Shown one piece after another: positions 37,182 to 45,973 of a stretch of 64,000 bases of DNA. The notes below the pieces were generated by a model. It had not been told where the DNA came from. It worked only from the letters and a program-made list of their open reading frames with translations, and made no database searches. Numbering within the stretch: the stretch's first letter is position 1; every line of letters starts with the position of its first letter. Source of the stretch: Micromonospora inositola (GTDB lineage: Bacteria > Actinomycetota > Actinomycetes > Mycobacteriales > Micromonosporaceae); NCBI RefSeq assembly GCF_900090285.1, contig NZ_LT607754.1, forward strand, positions 124,001-188,000. Direction: 5' to 3'. The translations under genes were made by a program, and so were the position numbers.

Positions 37182-37865
37182 TCAGGCGCCGGGCAGCGGC
37201 TCCGGCGCGGTCTCCCGGGTCACCCGGCGCACCGTCCAGACCGTGATGAGCAGCAGCAGCGCGTACGGCGGGTAGCCCAGCGCCAGCCGGGCCACGCCCA
37301 GCGCGGTGTCCTGATGGGCCAGGTAGAGCCCGGCCTGCACGCCCACCTTGGCCAGCCAGACCACGCCCCAGAGCACGGTGAGCTGGGTGAAGGTGCGCAC
37401 CAGCCGCGGGTCGTCCCGCCATTCGGAGCGCCCCTTGGCGACCAGCACCGACCAGATCCAGCCCACCAGCGGCTGCCGGATCGCCGCCGAGAGCAGCAGG
37501 GCGAGCCCGTAGCCGATGCCGTAGAGGATGCCGGGAAGGTAGAAGTCCCGCTCGTCGCCGGTGCGCCAGGCGATGGCCGCGCCGACCGCGATGCCGAAGA
37601 GCCCGTTGACGGCGTGCCGGACCGGCCGGCGCTGGGCCAGCCGCAGGCCGGCGATGAGCAGCCCCACCGCCACCGAGGCGACGACCGCGGGGCGCAGTTC
37701 GCCCACCACGTTGGCGATCACGAAGACCACCACGGGGATGCTCGACTCGACCAGGCCACGCCAGCCGCCGAGCTGGTCGGCCATCTGCTCGGCGAGGCTG
37801 GGCAGCCGTTCGTCGTCCGGCGGCCCGGTGTCCGGCTCGGTGGTCCGGTGCGGTCCGGTCGTCAC
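37182..37865 (-). CDS. DUF3159 family membrane protein
   Basis: A 227-residue integral membrane protein of unknown function. After a 40-residue polar N-terminus (LAEQMADQLGGWRGLVESSIP) come about six helices, including VVVFVIANVVGEL, AVVASVAVGLLIAGLRL and PYALLLLITVWTVRRV. The family is limited to Actinobacteria. It overlaps the OB-fold gene by 4 nt (GTGA), the same order as in mycobacteria next to the TrkA genes. Confidence 0.87.
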   Translation of the reverse strand: MTTGPHRTTEPDTGPPDDERLPSLAEQMADQLGGWRGLVESSIPVVVFVIANVVGELRPAVVASVAVGLLIAGLRLAQRRPVRHAVNGLFGIAVGAAIAWRTGDERDFYLPGILYGIGYGLALLLSAAIRQPLVGWIWSVLVAKGRSEWRDDPRLVRTFTQLTVLWGVVWLAKVGVQAGLYLAHQDTALGVARLALGYPPYALLLLITVWTVRRVTRETAPEPLPGA

Positions 37866-38242
37866 TTCGGCGACTCCAGCTCGTAGTACGGGTTGTAGAT
37901 CACCTTGCGGTCGTCCCGGACGGCCATCCGGCCGCGGGCGGTCAGATGCCGGCCCGGCTCGATGCCGGCGATGTGCCGGCGGCCCAGCCAAACCAGGGTG
38001 ACCACGTCGCTGCCGTCGTAGAGGTCCGCCTCCAGCGTCGGCAGGTTCGTCCGCGGCGTGTAGACCACCGTCCGGAGCCGTCCGGCGACGGAGACCACCT
38101 GGCCCCGCAGGCACTGCCGGGCCGGCGTGCCGCCCGACTCGGCGCTCTCCCGGCGCAGCTCCTGCGCCTCGATCTCGGCCTCGCTCGCGGTGAGCCGTTG
38201 CAGGATGCGCCGCAGCGACACCCGACCCTCGTCGGTCGTCAT
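37862..38242 (-). CDS. OB-fold nucleic-acid-binding domain protein
   Basis: A 126-residue soluble protein. The N-terminal 50 residues are helical and charged (LRRILQRLTASEAEIEAQEL). The C-terminal part is an OB fold (GQVVSVAGRLRTVVYTPR, then LEADLYDGSDVVTLVWLGRR, ending VIYNPYYEL). Small proteins of this kind are conserved in Actinobacteria beside DUF3159, with no known role; binding of single-stranded nucleic acid is inference. The ATG at 38242 fits homologue length, although the GGAGG is only 2 nt away. Confidence 0.82.
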   Translation of the reverse strand: MTTDEGRVSLRRILQRLTASEAEIEAQELRRESAESGGTPARQCLRGQVVSVAGRLRTVVYTPRTNLPTLEADLYDGSDVVTLVWLGRRHIAGIEPGRHLTARGRMAVRDDRKVIYNPYYELESPK

Positions 38243-38412
38243 GACCTCCGCGTCACCCTCTCCACGCTGGCCGGTCCGCGCCGGCGCTGGCCCGACCCCG
38301 GGATGCCGGAACCGTCCCGCCAGCGTACGCCGATCCGGCGGCGCGGCGGAGCCGGCGTCGGCGTCGGCGGGGCACCTTCCCGGCGTACGGCAGCGGCGGC
38401 CGGCACACACAT

Positions 38413-38454
38413 CGGGCCCGGCGCCGCCGGCGGAAGCCGGCGGGACCGGGCCCG
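38413..38454 (-). terminator. Two-tier hairpin terminator after DUF3710
   Basis: A 9-bp outer stem (38413-38421 with 38446-38454) encloses an 8-bp inner stem (38424-38431 with 38436-38443) with a GGAA tetraloop. It sits immediately past the DUF3710 stop. Confidence 0.7.
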
Positions 38455-38465
38455 GGGTGACTGTC

Positions 38466-39131
38466 TCAGGCCTCGCGCTGGCCGGGTGCGGGGTTCTCCT
38501 GGGTGGCCTGCTCGGCCATTTCGCGGGGCAGCCGCAGCGGCAGCGGCTCGCGGACCGGCTTCGCCTCGTGCCCCCGGTCGACCACCAGGCCGTCGAGGCA
38601 GATCGCCAGCGGGCCGGCCGCGGTCGGATCGGTGGCGGCCGCGCCCTGGTAGACGCCGCGGACCATCCAGCGCGGCCCGTCGATGCCGACGAAGCGCAGG
38701 TCGGTCGGCCCGTCCGGGGTGCGGACCCGGGCGTGCAGCTCGGTGCCGTACTCCCCCTCGACGTCGCGGGCGGCGGCGCCGTCGTTGATCAGCGACTGCC
38801 GGATCTCCTCGCGCACCTCGTCCCAGATACCCTCGGAGCGGGGCGCCGCGAAGACGCCGAGTTGCAGGGCGTTCTCCCCGTGCACGAGCACGACCTGCTG
38901 GATCACGCCCTGGGGGTCGGCCTGCACGCGGACCTCGACCTCGGGCACCGCCGGGATCTGCAGGCTGCCCAGGTCCAGCCGGGGCATGTCGGGCGCCTCG
39001 GAGACGTCGTACGGGCCCCGGGACGGCGCCGCGGGGGTCGACTCCTCGGCGTCGTAGGAGTCGAGGACCTCGGTGGTCCGCTCGTCACGCGCGTGCCGCG
39101 CGCCACCGGCCCGCTTTCGGGAGAAGATCAC
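38466..39131 (-). CDS. DUF3710 family protein
   Basis: A 221-residue soluble protein of the actinobacterial DUF3710 family, function unknown. It begins with a basic stretch (IFSRKRAGGARHARDE), then an acidic linker, then the conserved domain from LDLGSLQIPAVPEVEVRV through GIDGPRWMVRGVY to VREPLPLRLP. GTG at 39131 has GGAGGG 8 nt upstream. A second GTG at 39140 touches that SD and is less likely. It lies 25 nt after dut on the same strand, as in mycobacteria. Confidence 0.87.
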   Translation of the reverse strand: MIFSRKRAGGARHARDERTTEVLDSYDAEESTPAAPSRGPYDVSEAPDMPRLDLGSLQIPAVPEVEVRVQADPQGVIQQVVLVHGENALQLGVFAAPRSEGIWDEVREEIRQSLINDGAAARDVEGEYGTELHARVRTPDGPTDLRFVGIDGPRWMVRGVYQGAAATDPTAAGPLAICLDGLVVDRGHEAKPVREPLPLRLPREMAEQATQENPAPGQREA

Positions 39132-39156
39132 TGCGCCCACCCTCCGCTGTTCGCAC

Positions 39157-39690
39157 TCACCCTGCCACCTCTTCTGTCCGCCCGCCCGCCAGGTTCGGCG
39201 ATTCCCGCCGCCCGTCGGCGCCCGCCGGGGCCGGGACCAGCCCGGCGTGCCCGCCGGTCGACCCGTGCCCGCCGGAACCGCGCCGGGACGCGGGCAGCTC
39301 CGCCACCGGCTGGAACTCGGCCCGCGCCACCCGCTGCACGACGAGCTGCGCGATCCGGTCGCCACGGCTGATCTTCGCCGGCACGTCCCGATCATGATTG
39401 ATCAGGTTGACCATGATCTCACCCCGGTAGCCGGCGTCGACCGTACCGGGCGCGTTCAGCACCGTCACGCCGAGCCTGGCCGCCAGCCCCGACCGGGGAT
39501 GGACCAGCCCGACGTACCCCTCCGGCAGCGCGAGCGCCACCCCGGTCGGGACCAGGGCCCGCCCGCCGGGCGGCAGCTCGACGTCCGCGGCCGCCACCAG
39601 GTCCGCGCCGGCGTCGCCGGGATGGGCGTACGTCGGCAGCGGCAGCTCGGGGTCGAGCTGCCGTACGGGCACGGGTACGACGTCTGTCAC
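39157..39690 (-). CDS. dut: dUTP diphosphatase (dUTPase)
   Basis: A 177-residue trimeric-type dUTPase that hydrolyses dUTP to dUMP, keeping uracil out of DNA and supplying dUMP for thymidylate. The five family motifs are visible: [13 protein letters not shown] (1), [15 protein letters not shown] (2 and 3), [13 protein letters not shown] (3), [12 protein letters not shown] (4) and the Gly-rich C-terminal [11 protein letters not shown] (5). It has about 20 extra residues after motif 5. GTG start with GAGGAAG upstream. It is divergent from the DUF3093 gene. Confidence 0.94.
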   Translation of the reverse strand: MTDVVPVPVRQLDPELPLPTYAHPGDAGADLVAAADVELPPGGRALVPTGVALALPEGYVGLVHPRSGLAARLGVTVLNAPGTVDAGYRGEIMVNLINHDRDVPAKISRGDRIAQLVVQRVARAEFQPVAELPASRRGSGGHGSTGGHAGLVPAPAGADGRRESPNLAGGRTEEVAG

Positions 39691-39760
39691 GGTCTTCCTC
39701 TTCCGTCCGGTCCTCGGGTGACCCTGCCATCCTGCCGGTTGGCGGGCCGGTCGTGCGCCG

Positions 39761-39766
39761 TACCCT
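39761..39766 (+). promoter_or_regulatory. -10 box of a leaderless promoter
   Basis: TACCCT ends 6 nt before the GTG at 39773. Confidence 0.55.
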
Positions 39767-39772
39767 CGGACT

Positions 39773-40273
39773 GTGAGCCTGTCGCCATCCCCGTCGCCCG
39801 CCCCGGCCCCGTCGGCGGCGCCCCCGGCGTACGCCGAGCGGCTCGGCCTGCCCTGGTGGTACTGGCTGGCCGCGCTCGGCCTGGCCGGGCTGCTCGCCAC
39901 CGAGCTGTGGATGGGCGCCGCCGGGCTGCGCGCCTGGCTGCCCTTCGTGCTGCTGCTGCCGGCGACGGTGGCCGCGCTGTGGTGGCTGGGCCGGATCCGG
40001 GTCGCCGTCGGAGACGGCGAGCTGCGGGTGGACGACGCCCGCCTGCCGGTGCGGTTCGTCGCCGACGCCGTCCCGCTGGACGCCGCCGGCCGCCGCGAGG
40101 TGCTCGGCGTGGGGTCCGACCCGCTCGCCTTCGTCGTGCAGCGGCCCTGGGTCGGCGGCGCGGTCCAGGTGGTGCTGGACGACCCGGCCGACCCGACCCC
40201 GTTCTGGGTGGTCAGCTCCCGGCACCCGGTGGAGCTGGCCGCGGCGATCATGGCCGCCCGCGACGCCGCCTGA
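39773..40273 (+). CDS. DUF3093 family membrane protein
   Basis: A 166-residue protein with a Pro/Ser-rich start, two transmembrane helices ([20 protein letters not shown] and [19 protein letters not shown]) and a cytoplasmic beta-rich tail. The tail holds the family phrases [16 protein letters not shown] and [16 protein letters not shown]. Function unknown. The GTG start follows a leaderless -10 box. It stands divergent from dut, the arrangement also found in mycobacteria. Confidence 0.87.
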   Translation: MSLSPSPSPAPAPSAAPPAYAERLGLPWWYWLAALGLAGLLATELWMGAAGLRAWLPFVLLLPATVAALWWLGRIRVAVGDGELRVDDARLPVRFVADAVPLDAAGRREVLGVGSDPLAFVVQRPWVGGAVQVVLDDPADPTPFWVVSSRHPVELAAAIMAARDAA

Positions 40274-40301
40274 GCCGCGTCGCCCCGCCCGAAACCGTGG
40301 C

Positions 40302-41162
40302 TCAGGGCAGCGCGGGCCGTGAACCGGGCAGCTCCCGCCCCTGCTTGCGCAGGTCCCGGCGGAGCTGTTCGGCCAGGTTCCGGGTGGACCGGCGGTTGAG
40401 GTAGCTGGCGACCGCGGCCCCGGTGAGGAACGGCCCGAGCGTGGTGAGGTTGCGGCCGAAGCGCTTGAGCAGGGTGTCCCGCAGCTCCTTGCGGGCGGCG
40501 GTGCCGAGCGCCGCGCTCACCCCGACCCCCGGCATCATCGGGTTGATCCCCCGCTGGCCGGCCCAGGACTGCACCAGCGCGACGGCGCGCTGGGTGCCGC
40601 CGGTGGGCAGCGGTACGCCGTGGACCTCGTGCAGCTCCCCGATCAGCTTCAGCTCGATCGCCACCACGGTGACCGTCTCGGCGGCGAGCAGCACGGGCGC
40701 GGAGAGCAGGGTCGGGGTGACCGCCCACTCGACCGCGGCGACCCCTCCGCCGGCCGCGCCGACCCCGGCGGTGGCCCGGGCGGCGTTGCGCACCAACCGG
40801 TCGGCCAGTTCCTCGTCGTCCAGGCCGGGGAAGTGCCGGCGCAGGGTGGCCAGGTCACGGATCGGCACGTGCGGGGCGACCTCGGCGACGGTGTCCGCCA
40901 TCCAGCGGACGGCGGCCTTCGGCTTGAACAGGTCGGCGAGCCCGCGGGCGCGCGCCTGACCGACCAGGCGGGTGAGCAGCTGCCGCCGCTTCGCCGGCGC
41001 GAGGTCGTCCGCGGTGAGCGCCGCCACGGTCGCGCCGAGCTGGTCGCCGTCGTCGCTCCCGGGTGCCGGCGTCCCGGCATCCGGCCGGTCGACGTCACCA
41101 CCGGCACGCCCACCCGTGCCGTCGGCGTCGGGTCCGCTGGCCCGTTCGTTGCGCTCGCTCAC
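40302..41162 (-). CDS. Hypothetical protein with hydrophobic segments
   Basis: A 286-residue protein that I cannot place in a family. Residues 1-45 are acidic and low complexity. A helical domain follows ([20 protein letters not shown] and [16 protein letters not shown]). The middle holds hydrophobic stretches ([37 protein letters not shown]) that could be membrane helices, then [10 protein letters not shown] and a C-terminal region with [21 protein letters not shown] distant link to EcsC-like proteins is possible but not shown. The GTG start fits the beginning of low complexity. It interrupts the DUF3093-DUF4193 order I recall from mycobacteria. Confidence 0.65.
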   Translation of the reverse strand: MSERNERASGPDADGTGGRAGGDVDRPDAGTPAPGSDDGDQLGATVAALTADDLAPAKRRQLLTRLVGQARARGLADLFKPKAAVRWMADTVAEVAPHVPIRDLATLRRHFPGLDDEELADRLVRNAARATAGVGAAGGGVAAVEWAVTPTLLSAPVLLAAETVTVVAIELKLIGELHEVHGVPLPTGGTQRAVALVQSWAGQRGINPMMPGVGVSAALGTAARKELRDTLLKRFGRNLTTLGPFLTGAAVASYLNRRSTRNLAEQLRRDLRKQGRELPGSRPALP

Positions 41163-41297
41163 CCGTCCGACCTCCCGAGTCCCCCCGGCTGTGGAAACCG
41201 TCCGATCCGAGTCAAGCAGCTTTCCGCCGTCACCGCACGGCGGCTCGAACAGCGGCGGCCCCGTCGAGGAGGCCGCCGCCGGTGACACGCGTCCAGA

Positions 41298-41594
41298 TCA
41301 GACGCACTCGCGGCAGATCAGCTCGCCGTTGCGCTCGACCGCCAGCTGGCTGCGGTGGTGGACCAGGAAGCAGCGGGCGCACCGGAACTCGTCCTGCTGC
41401 ATCGGTAGCACCTTGACCGTGAGCTCCTCGTCGGCCAGATCGGCGCCGGGCAGCTCGAAGCTCTCGGCCACTTCGGCCTCGTCGACGTCCACAGCGCCCG
41501 ACTGTGAGTCGACCCGCCGCGCCTTGAGCTCTTCGAGGCTGTCCTCGCCGAGGTCGACCTCGTCGCGACGCGGGGCGTCGTAGTCGGTGGCCAT
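41298..41594 (-). CDS. DUF4193 family zinc-ribbon protein
   Basis: A 98-residue protein conserved in Actinobacteria, function unknown. The N-terminal half is acidic (DYDAPRRDEVDLGEDSLEEL). The C-terminal half has two CxxC knuckles, RCARC and ICREC, that should bind one zinc ion. The ATG is followed by ATDYDAP, the usual family start. It is divergent from the Cei-like gene across a 417-nt region. Confidence 0.9.
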   Translation of the reverse strand: MATDYDAPRRDEVDLGEDSLEELKARRVDSQSGAVDVDEAEVAESFELPGADLADEELTVKVLPMQQDEFRCARCFLVHHRSQLAVERNGELICRECV

Positions 41595-41607
41595 CGGTTT
41601 CACTCTC

Positions 41608-41621
41608 CCATATCGATATGG
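41608..41621. promoter_or_regulatory. Perfect 14-bp palindrome upstream of DUF4193
   Basis: CCATATCGATATGG is fully self-complementary and lies 14 nt upstream of the DUF4193 start, overlapping where its promoter or leader should be. A dimeric repressor could bind here. Confidence 0.5.
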
Positions 41622-41854
41622 TCGCTTCCGGTTGTAACGCCGGACGACGCTGTTTCGGTTCCACTGGTCGGCCACCATTTGGGTCGGTCACCCGACCCGA
41701 CGACCGGTGGGCCAAGTCCGCCAGAGAAACTCCCCCAGCGAGCGCGGAACCTTACCCCCCCTTTGGGCGAGGCATGTATACCGCCCTCGCGGCAGAGATG
41801 TACGCCCCTGCACCCGAAGTTGTTCCCAATGTGACTCAGGCGACACGAAGATAG

Positions 41855-41868
41855 GGGTAGTACTACCC
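41855..41868. promoter_or_regulatory. Perfect 14-bp palindrome in divergent region
   Basis: GGGTAGTACTACCC is fully self-complementary and lies about 60 nt upstream of the candidate -10 box for the Cei-like gene. Confidence 0.5.
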
Positions 41869-42011
41869 GGTTCCCGGATGGCGCGCCGGTATGTCGGGCT
41901 GTTTCCACGCGACGGCCGGACAACCGTTAACCTCAGCGGCGTACTCGACGGCCGGCGGGGCGGCCCGACCGCCAGCGGCCGCCGCCACCCAACACATCCG
42001 GGAGCGCCCAG

Positions 42012-42542
42012 ATGAGTTTTGCGCGAGTGCGAGCACTCGTTGTCGTCGGTCTGCTGGCGGTCCTCGCCCTGGTCTTCGTCGTCGTCGCCGTGGTACGCGA
42101 CAGCCAGGGCAAGGTGGGCACCGCGGAGGGTTGCCCCGACGGCTGGCCGCTGGCCGACGTCACCCTGCGCGAGCCGAAGGACGTGAAGATCAACGTCTAC
42201 AACGCCACCGACGAGCCGGGGCTGGCCGGCAGCGTGGCGGACGACTTCCGCAACCGCAAGTTCCAGGTCAAGAAGGAGGGCAACGCGCCGAAGGGCGTCG
42301 ACGACGTCGCCGTGCTCCGCTTCGGACCGAAGGGCGTCGGCTCCGCGCACTTGTTGCGGGCCTATTTCCTCGACAACGCCGACCAGAAGTACGACCCGAA
42401 CCGCAAGGACGACACGGTCGACGTGGTCCTGGGCAACGGCTTCCAGCAACTGGCCACCACGACCGAGGTCAACCAGTCCCTCGGCGACCTCGGCTCGCCG
42501 GTGGCGCCCCCCGGCTCCTGCCCGATGCCGGTGGGCAAGTAA
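42012..42542 (+). CDS. LytR_C domain envelope protein (Cei-like)
   Basis: A 176-residue membrane-anchored protein. One N-terminal helix (LVVVGLLAVLALVFVVVAVV) is followed by an external LytR C-terminal domain: INVYNATDEPGLAGSVADDF, VAVLRFGPKGVG and VDVVLGNGFQQL. Its position between DUF4193 and suhB matches mycobacterial Rv2700 (Cei), a protein tied to cell-envelope integrity. ATG with GGGAGCG 5 nt upstream. The anchored location is clear from the sequence; the envelope role is by homology and synteny. Confidence 0.85.
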   Translation: MSFARVRALVVVGLLAVLALVFVVVAVVRDSQGKVGTAEGCPDGWPLADVTLREPKDVKINVYNATDEPGLAGSVADDFRNRKFQVKKEGNAPKGVDDVAVLRFGPKGVGSAHLLRAYFLDNADQKYDPNRKDDTVDVVLGNGFQQLATTTEVNQSLGDLGSPVAPPGSCPMPVGK

Positions 42543-42581
42543 CCCACCCGCGGTCACCGCGGGAGGCGGGGGCCGGCGGGG

Positions 42582-43403
42582 TCAGGGGCCGCCGGACGCG
42601 TCCAGGGCGGCCAGCCGGGTGTGCAGCGGCGCGAAGAGCGCCGGCGGCGCGGCGATGACCAGGTCGGGGCCGGCGGGTCGGCCGTCCAGCCCGGCGACCC
42701 GCAGTCCCGCCTCGGTGGCGACCAGCCCGCCCGCCGCCTGGTCCCAGGCGGCCAGCCCCTTCTCGTAGTAGGCGTCGACGCGACCTTCGGCGGCCAGGCA
42801 GAGGTCCAGCGCCGCCGCCCCCATCCGACGGATGTCCCGGACGTGCGGGATCAGCTCGGCGACCACCCGGGCCTGGTGCGCCCGGCGGCCGGGGTCGTAA
42901 CCGAACCCCGTGGCGACCAGCGCCTGGCCCAGGTCGGTCTCGGTGGAGCAGCGCAGCCGCTCGCCGTCCCGCCAGGCGCCGCCGCCCGTGGTGGCGGTCC
43001 ACTCCTCGCCGGTGGCCACGTTGCGGACCACGCCGGCGACCACCTCGCCGGCCACCTCGGCGGCGAGGGAGACCGCGCAGTAGGGCAGCCCGTACAGGTA
43101 GTTCACGGTGCCGTCGATCGGGTCGACGATCCAGCGCACGCCGGCCGGCTCGACCGGCCCGGTGTCCCCGGCGCCGTACTCCTCGCCGAGCACCGCGTCG
43201 TCCGGGCGGAGTTTGCGCAGGGCGTCGAGCACCTGCCGCTCCACCGCCCGGTCGGCGGCGGTGACCACGTCGGTGACCGTGCTCTTGGTCGCGGCGACCG
43301 AAACCCCCTCGGCCCGCATCCGGTGGGCGGTGGCGGCCGCGTCCCGGGCGACATCGATCGCGATCTCCAGCAGTTCCTGCGTCGGCGGCGCCGAGCGGAT
43401 CAT
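42582..43403 (-). CDS. suhB: Inositol monophosphatase family protein
   Basis: A 273-residue Mg-dependent phosphatase of the inositol monophosphatase family. The metal-binding motifs are [21 protein letters not shown], the signature [15 protein letters not shown], and the C-terminal [16 protein letters not shown]. It could dephosphorylate inositol phosphates or related sugar phosphates. The ATG at 43403 has GGAAGGGGA upstream; a longer frame upstream is rejected. In mycobacteria suhB holds the same place next to sigA. Confidence 0.88.
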   Translation of the reverse strand: MIRSAPPTQELLEIAIDVARDAAATAHRMRAEGVSVAATKSTVTDVVTAADRAVERQVLDALRKLRPDDAVLGEEYGAGDTGPVEPAGVRWIVDPIDGTVNYLYGLPYCAVSLAAEVAGEVVAGVVRNVATGEEWTATTGGGAWRDGERLRCSTETDLGQALVATGFGYDPGRRAHQARVVAELIPHVRDIRRMGAAALDLCLAAEGRVDAYYEKGLAAWDQAAGGLVATEAGLRVAGLDGRPAGPDLVIAAPPALFAPLHTRLAALDASGGP

Positions 43404-43456
43404 GGTTCGTCCCCTTCCCGTGCGACCGGGTGTTCCCGGGTCGCGCGCGGGTATCA

Positions 43457-43484
43457 TCCTTACAAAGTCCACAGCTGCGCCCAA
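43457..43484 (-). promoter_or_regulatory. Candidate suhB promoter
   Basis: On the minus strand TTGGGC (43479-43484) and TAAGGA (43457-43462) are 16 nt apart, giving a leader of about 45 nt before suhB. Confidence 0.4.
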
Positions 43485-43543
43485 TTCGGCGGTCCGGATC
43501 GCGGGTACGCCGTGCGGCGCAGGATGATCGCGGCAGACGGCGT

Positions 43544-43549
43544 TACAAT
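43544..43549 (+). promoter_or_regulatory. Candidate -10 box for sigA
   Basis: TACAAT is close to the consensus and would give a leader of about 135 nt before the sigA GTG. A good -35 hexamer is not visible. Confidence 0.4.
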
Positions 43550-43691
43550 TCACCCTGCCCACGCGCCACGGACCGCCAGCGACCGGCCGGCCCGGGACAC
43601 GGGGGTCCCTCAACGACATCGCCCGGCACGGCGTTCCGTGCTGCGCCGGACGACCCGGCCGTGCTCGCTCTTCGCCTCCGGAAGGTCATTC

Positions 43692-45302
<1,611 letters not shown>

Positions 45303-45332
45303 GCCGTACACGTCAACCAGTCGTGTCGCTTT

Positions 45333-45364
45333 GATCACCAGCCGTACAACACTCGATGGTGATC
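45333..45364. promoter_or_regulatory. Inverted repeat after sigA
   Basis: GATCACC (45333-45339) and GGTGATC (45358-45364) are exact complements around an 18-nt spacer. It may be an operator or weak terminator in the 247-nt gap before the next gene. Confidence 0.3.
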
Positions 45365-45549
45365 GGTCGGTTGCCCGTTTGTGATCGTTGACGTGGCACC
45401 CTTGGTGCACGGCACACTGTCTCCACGCCATGTGTGACCTCGGTCCCCCGCGGGCACACAGGGAAGGCAGGGCCCGACAAGGATGTTGCACGATGGGTGA
45501 GCAACGACCGAAGAGAGTGTTCATCGGTGACGACCAGAGGAGGAAGGCG

Positions 45550-45783
45550 ATGACCCCGACCCTCACGCCGCCGCCCGTGACGGCGGCTCCCCCAGCCGCC
45601 GATGAACGGTGCGACCGCTGCAATGCTGCCGGCAAGCTCCGGATCACTCTGGCGGGTGGGAGCGAGCTGGTGTTCTGTGGGCACCACGCGAACAAGTACG
45701 CGGAGGATCTCGTGAAGATCACCGTGCGGTACGCGACGGACCCAGAGTTCAGCTGGCGTGGCGCCGATCTGATGGCGAACTGA
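45550..45783 (+). CDS. DUF7455-type small zinc-binding protein
   Basis: A 77-residue protein, conserved next to sigA in many Actinobacteria, function unknown. ERCDRCNAAGKLRITL and LVFCGHHANKYAEDL provide two Cys, a third Cys and two His that can bind one zinc ion. The ATG at 45550 has GAGGAGGAAGG just upstream and fits family length. ATG at 45493 would add 19 charged residues and has no clear SD. It is followed by the best Rho-independent terminator in the window. Confidence 0.82.
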   Translation: MTPTLTPPPVTAAPPAADERCDRCNAAGKLRITLAGGSELVFCGHHANKYAEDLVKITVRYATDPEFSWRGADLMAN

Positions 45784-45806
45784 AAACCGCAACCGAACCA
45801 CGACAT

Positions 45807-45848
45807 AGCCGGCCGGAGGCCCCCACGGGGAGCCTCCGGCCGGCTTTT
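45807..45848 (+). terminator. Rho-independent terminator with T-run
   Basis: A 14-bp stem (45807-45820 with 45832-45845), with extra C-G pairs inside the loop, is followed directly by TTTT. A T-run is rare in this GC-rich window. Confidence 0.85.
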
Positions 45849-45973
45849 CGTGCACCCCGCTCTTTGACCCCACCGTGGGCGCACACCCCGCCCCTGCGGC
45901 CACGGGAGCCAGCCCTGTGGGGGCGGCGCGGCCGGGAGGCCGCGCGTACCCGGCCGGGTGCCCGCTTAGGCGG

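Larger units (their letters stand above)
41595..42011. other. 417-nt divergent regulatory region
   Basis: The region separates DUF4193 (leftward) from the LytR_C gene (rightward). Its GC content is visibly lower than that of its neighbours. It contains two perfect 14-bp palindromes (41608-41621 and 41855-41868) and a -10-like TAACCT (41928-41933) for the rightward gene. No coding potential is evident. Confidence 0.6.
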
